Below are positions 63,789-64,000 of a stretch of 64,000 nt of DNA, piece after piece; the first letter of the stretch is position 1; the number at the start of each line of letters is the position of its first letter. The translations under genes and the position numbers were made by a program. Source of the stretch: [Eubacterium] yurii subsp. margaretiae ATCC 43715 (lineage in GTDB: Bacteria; Bacillota; Clostridia; Peptostreptococcales; Filifactoraceae); NCBI GenBank assembly GCA_000146855.1, contig GL405246.1, forward strand, positions 2,228,474 to 2,292,473, in the 5' to 3' direction. The notes below the pieces were generated by a model. The model saw only the letters and a program-made list of their open reading frames with translations, searched no databases and had not been told where the DNA came from.

Positions 63789-64000
63789 ATTAATCTCCTT
63801 TTCCAAACTATTATATATTTCTTTCAAAATAATATTTATTCATTTATGAACTTTTTCTTATAATTCTAAAATAATATCAGTAAATTTTATCCGCCACTAT
63901 ATGCAAATTCACAGATATAAAATCTAAAAATCATTATTATACCTATATTTTAGCTTTATTTGTAAAAAATACATACTATTTTTAAAAATAATTTAATTTG
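63789..64000. other. Window end, no further gene visible
   Basis: AT-rich sequence upstream of sdaAB; presumably holds its promoter. No ORF of note. Confidence 0.4.

Noticed and set aside
1..64000. CRISPR arrays, tRNA or rRNA genes, prophage or complete insertion sequences
   Set aside because: None recognised; the repeats found are dispersed and short, with no regular spacer structure and no transposase gene.

Overview
The window comes from an AT-rich (by eye about one-third GC), anaerobic, low-GC Gram-positive bacterium of the Clostridia/Tissierellia type. The evidence is a three-subunit [FeFe] hydrogenase, an Fe-S L-serine dehydratase, a cobalamin methionine synthase with a separate activation protein, SLH-anchored surface proteins and GGAGG ribosome binding sites. 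A Peptostreptococcaceae-like host-associated anaerobe (Filifactor or Peptoanaerobacter type) is my guess; the sequence alone does not prove it. Most genes lie on the minus strand. I recognised no tRNA, rRNA, CRISPR array, complete insertion sequence or prophage.

Positions 1-25,500 form one large heme-capture locus, all on the minus strand. In transcription order it holds: a DtxR-type DNA-binding protein fused to a NEAT-like domain (24627-25463); an SLH-NEAT surface protein; a small secreted Shp-type heme-binding protein; an IsdE-like heme lipoprotein, FecD-type permease and FecE-type ATPase; a flavodoxin; a DUF454 membrane protein; two CydDC-like ABC exporter halves; a 2841-residue IlsA-like protein with seven NEAT or NEAT-like modules, leucine-rich repeats and SLH anchors; and a 1738-residue subtilase ending in a NEAT-like domain. 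My reading is that the subtilase and giant protein strip heme from host proteins, the SLH-NEAT and Shp proteins pass it inward, IsdE and its ABC transporter import it, and the DtxR-NEAT protein senses it. The last step is inference and is the most novel element of the window.

Positions 25,600-34,700 hold a YoeB/RelB-type toxin-antitoxin pair, cheV, a pair of M16-family peptidase genes, plsX, and an 848-residue secreted protein with a consensus promoter that is probably a major surface protein. Positions 35,400-39,400 encode the electron-bifurcating-type hydrogenase (hydA, hydB, hydC). Next come an orphan hicB with a deleted hicA, cdsA-uppS, rnhB-ruvX-ireB, a copper-amine-oxidase-like secreted protein, dnaI, rpsT and an OpuC-type osmolyte ABC transporter whose lipoprotein gene is frameshifted at a T7 tract.

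Positions 50,600-64,000 hold metH (without its reactivation domain), the separate activation protein, tadA, an AAA ATPase, an NFACT/RqcH gene, purC, a putative propeller lipoprotein, a secreted LRR protein with a 3D-like C-terminus, and sdaAB/sdaAA.

The intergenic spaces carry several families of short, AT-rich dispersed repeats with imperfect terminal inverted repeats. I call them A (about 110 bp), B (about 190-230 bp), C (about 95-125 bp) and E (about 210 bp). They resemble MITEs and in places split operons or abut gene ends.
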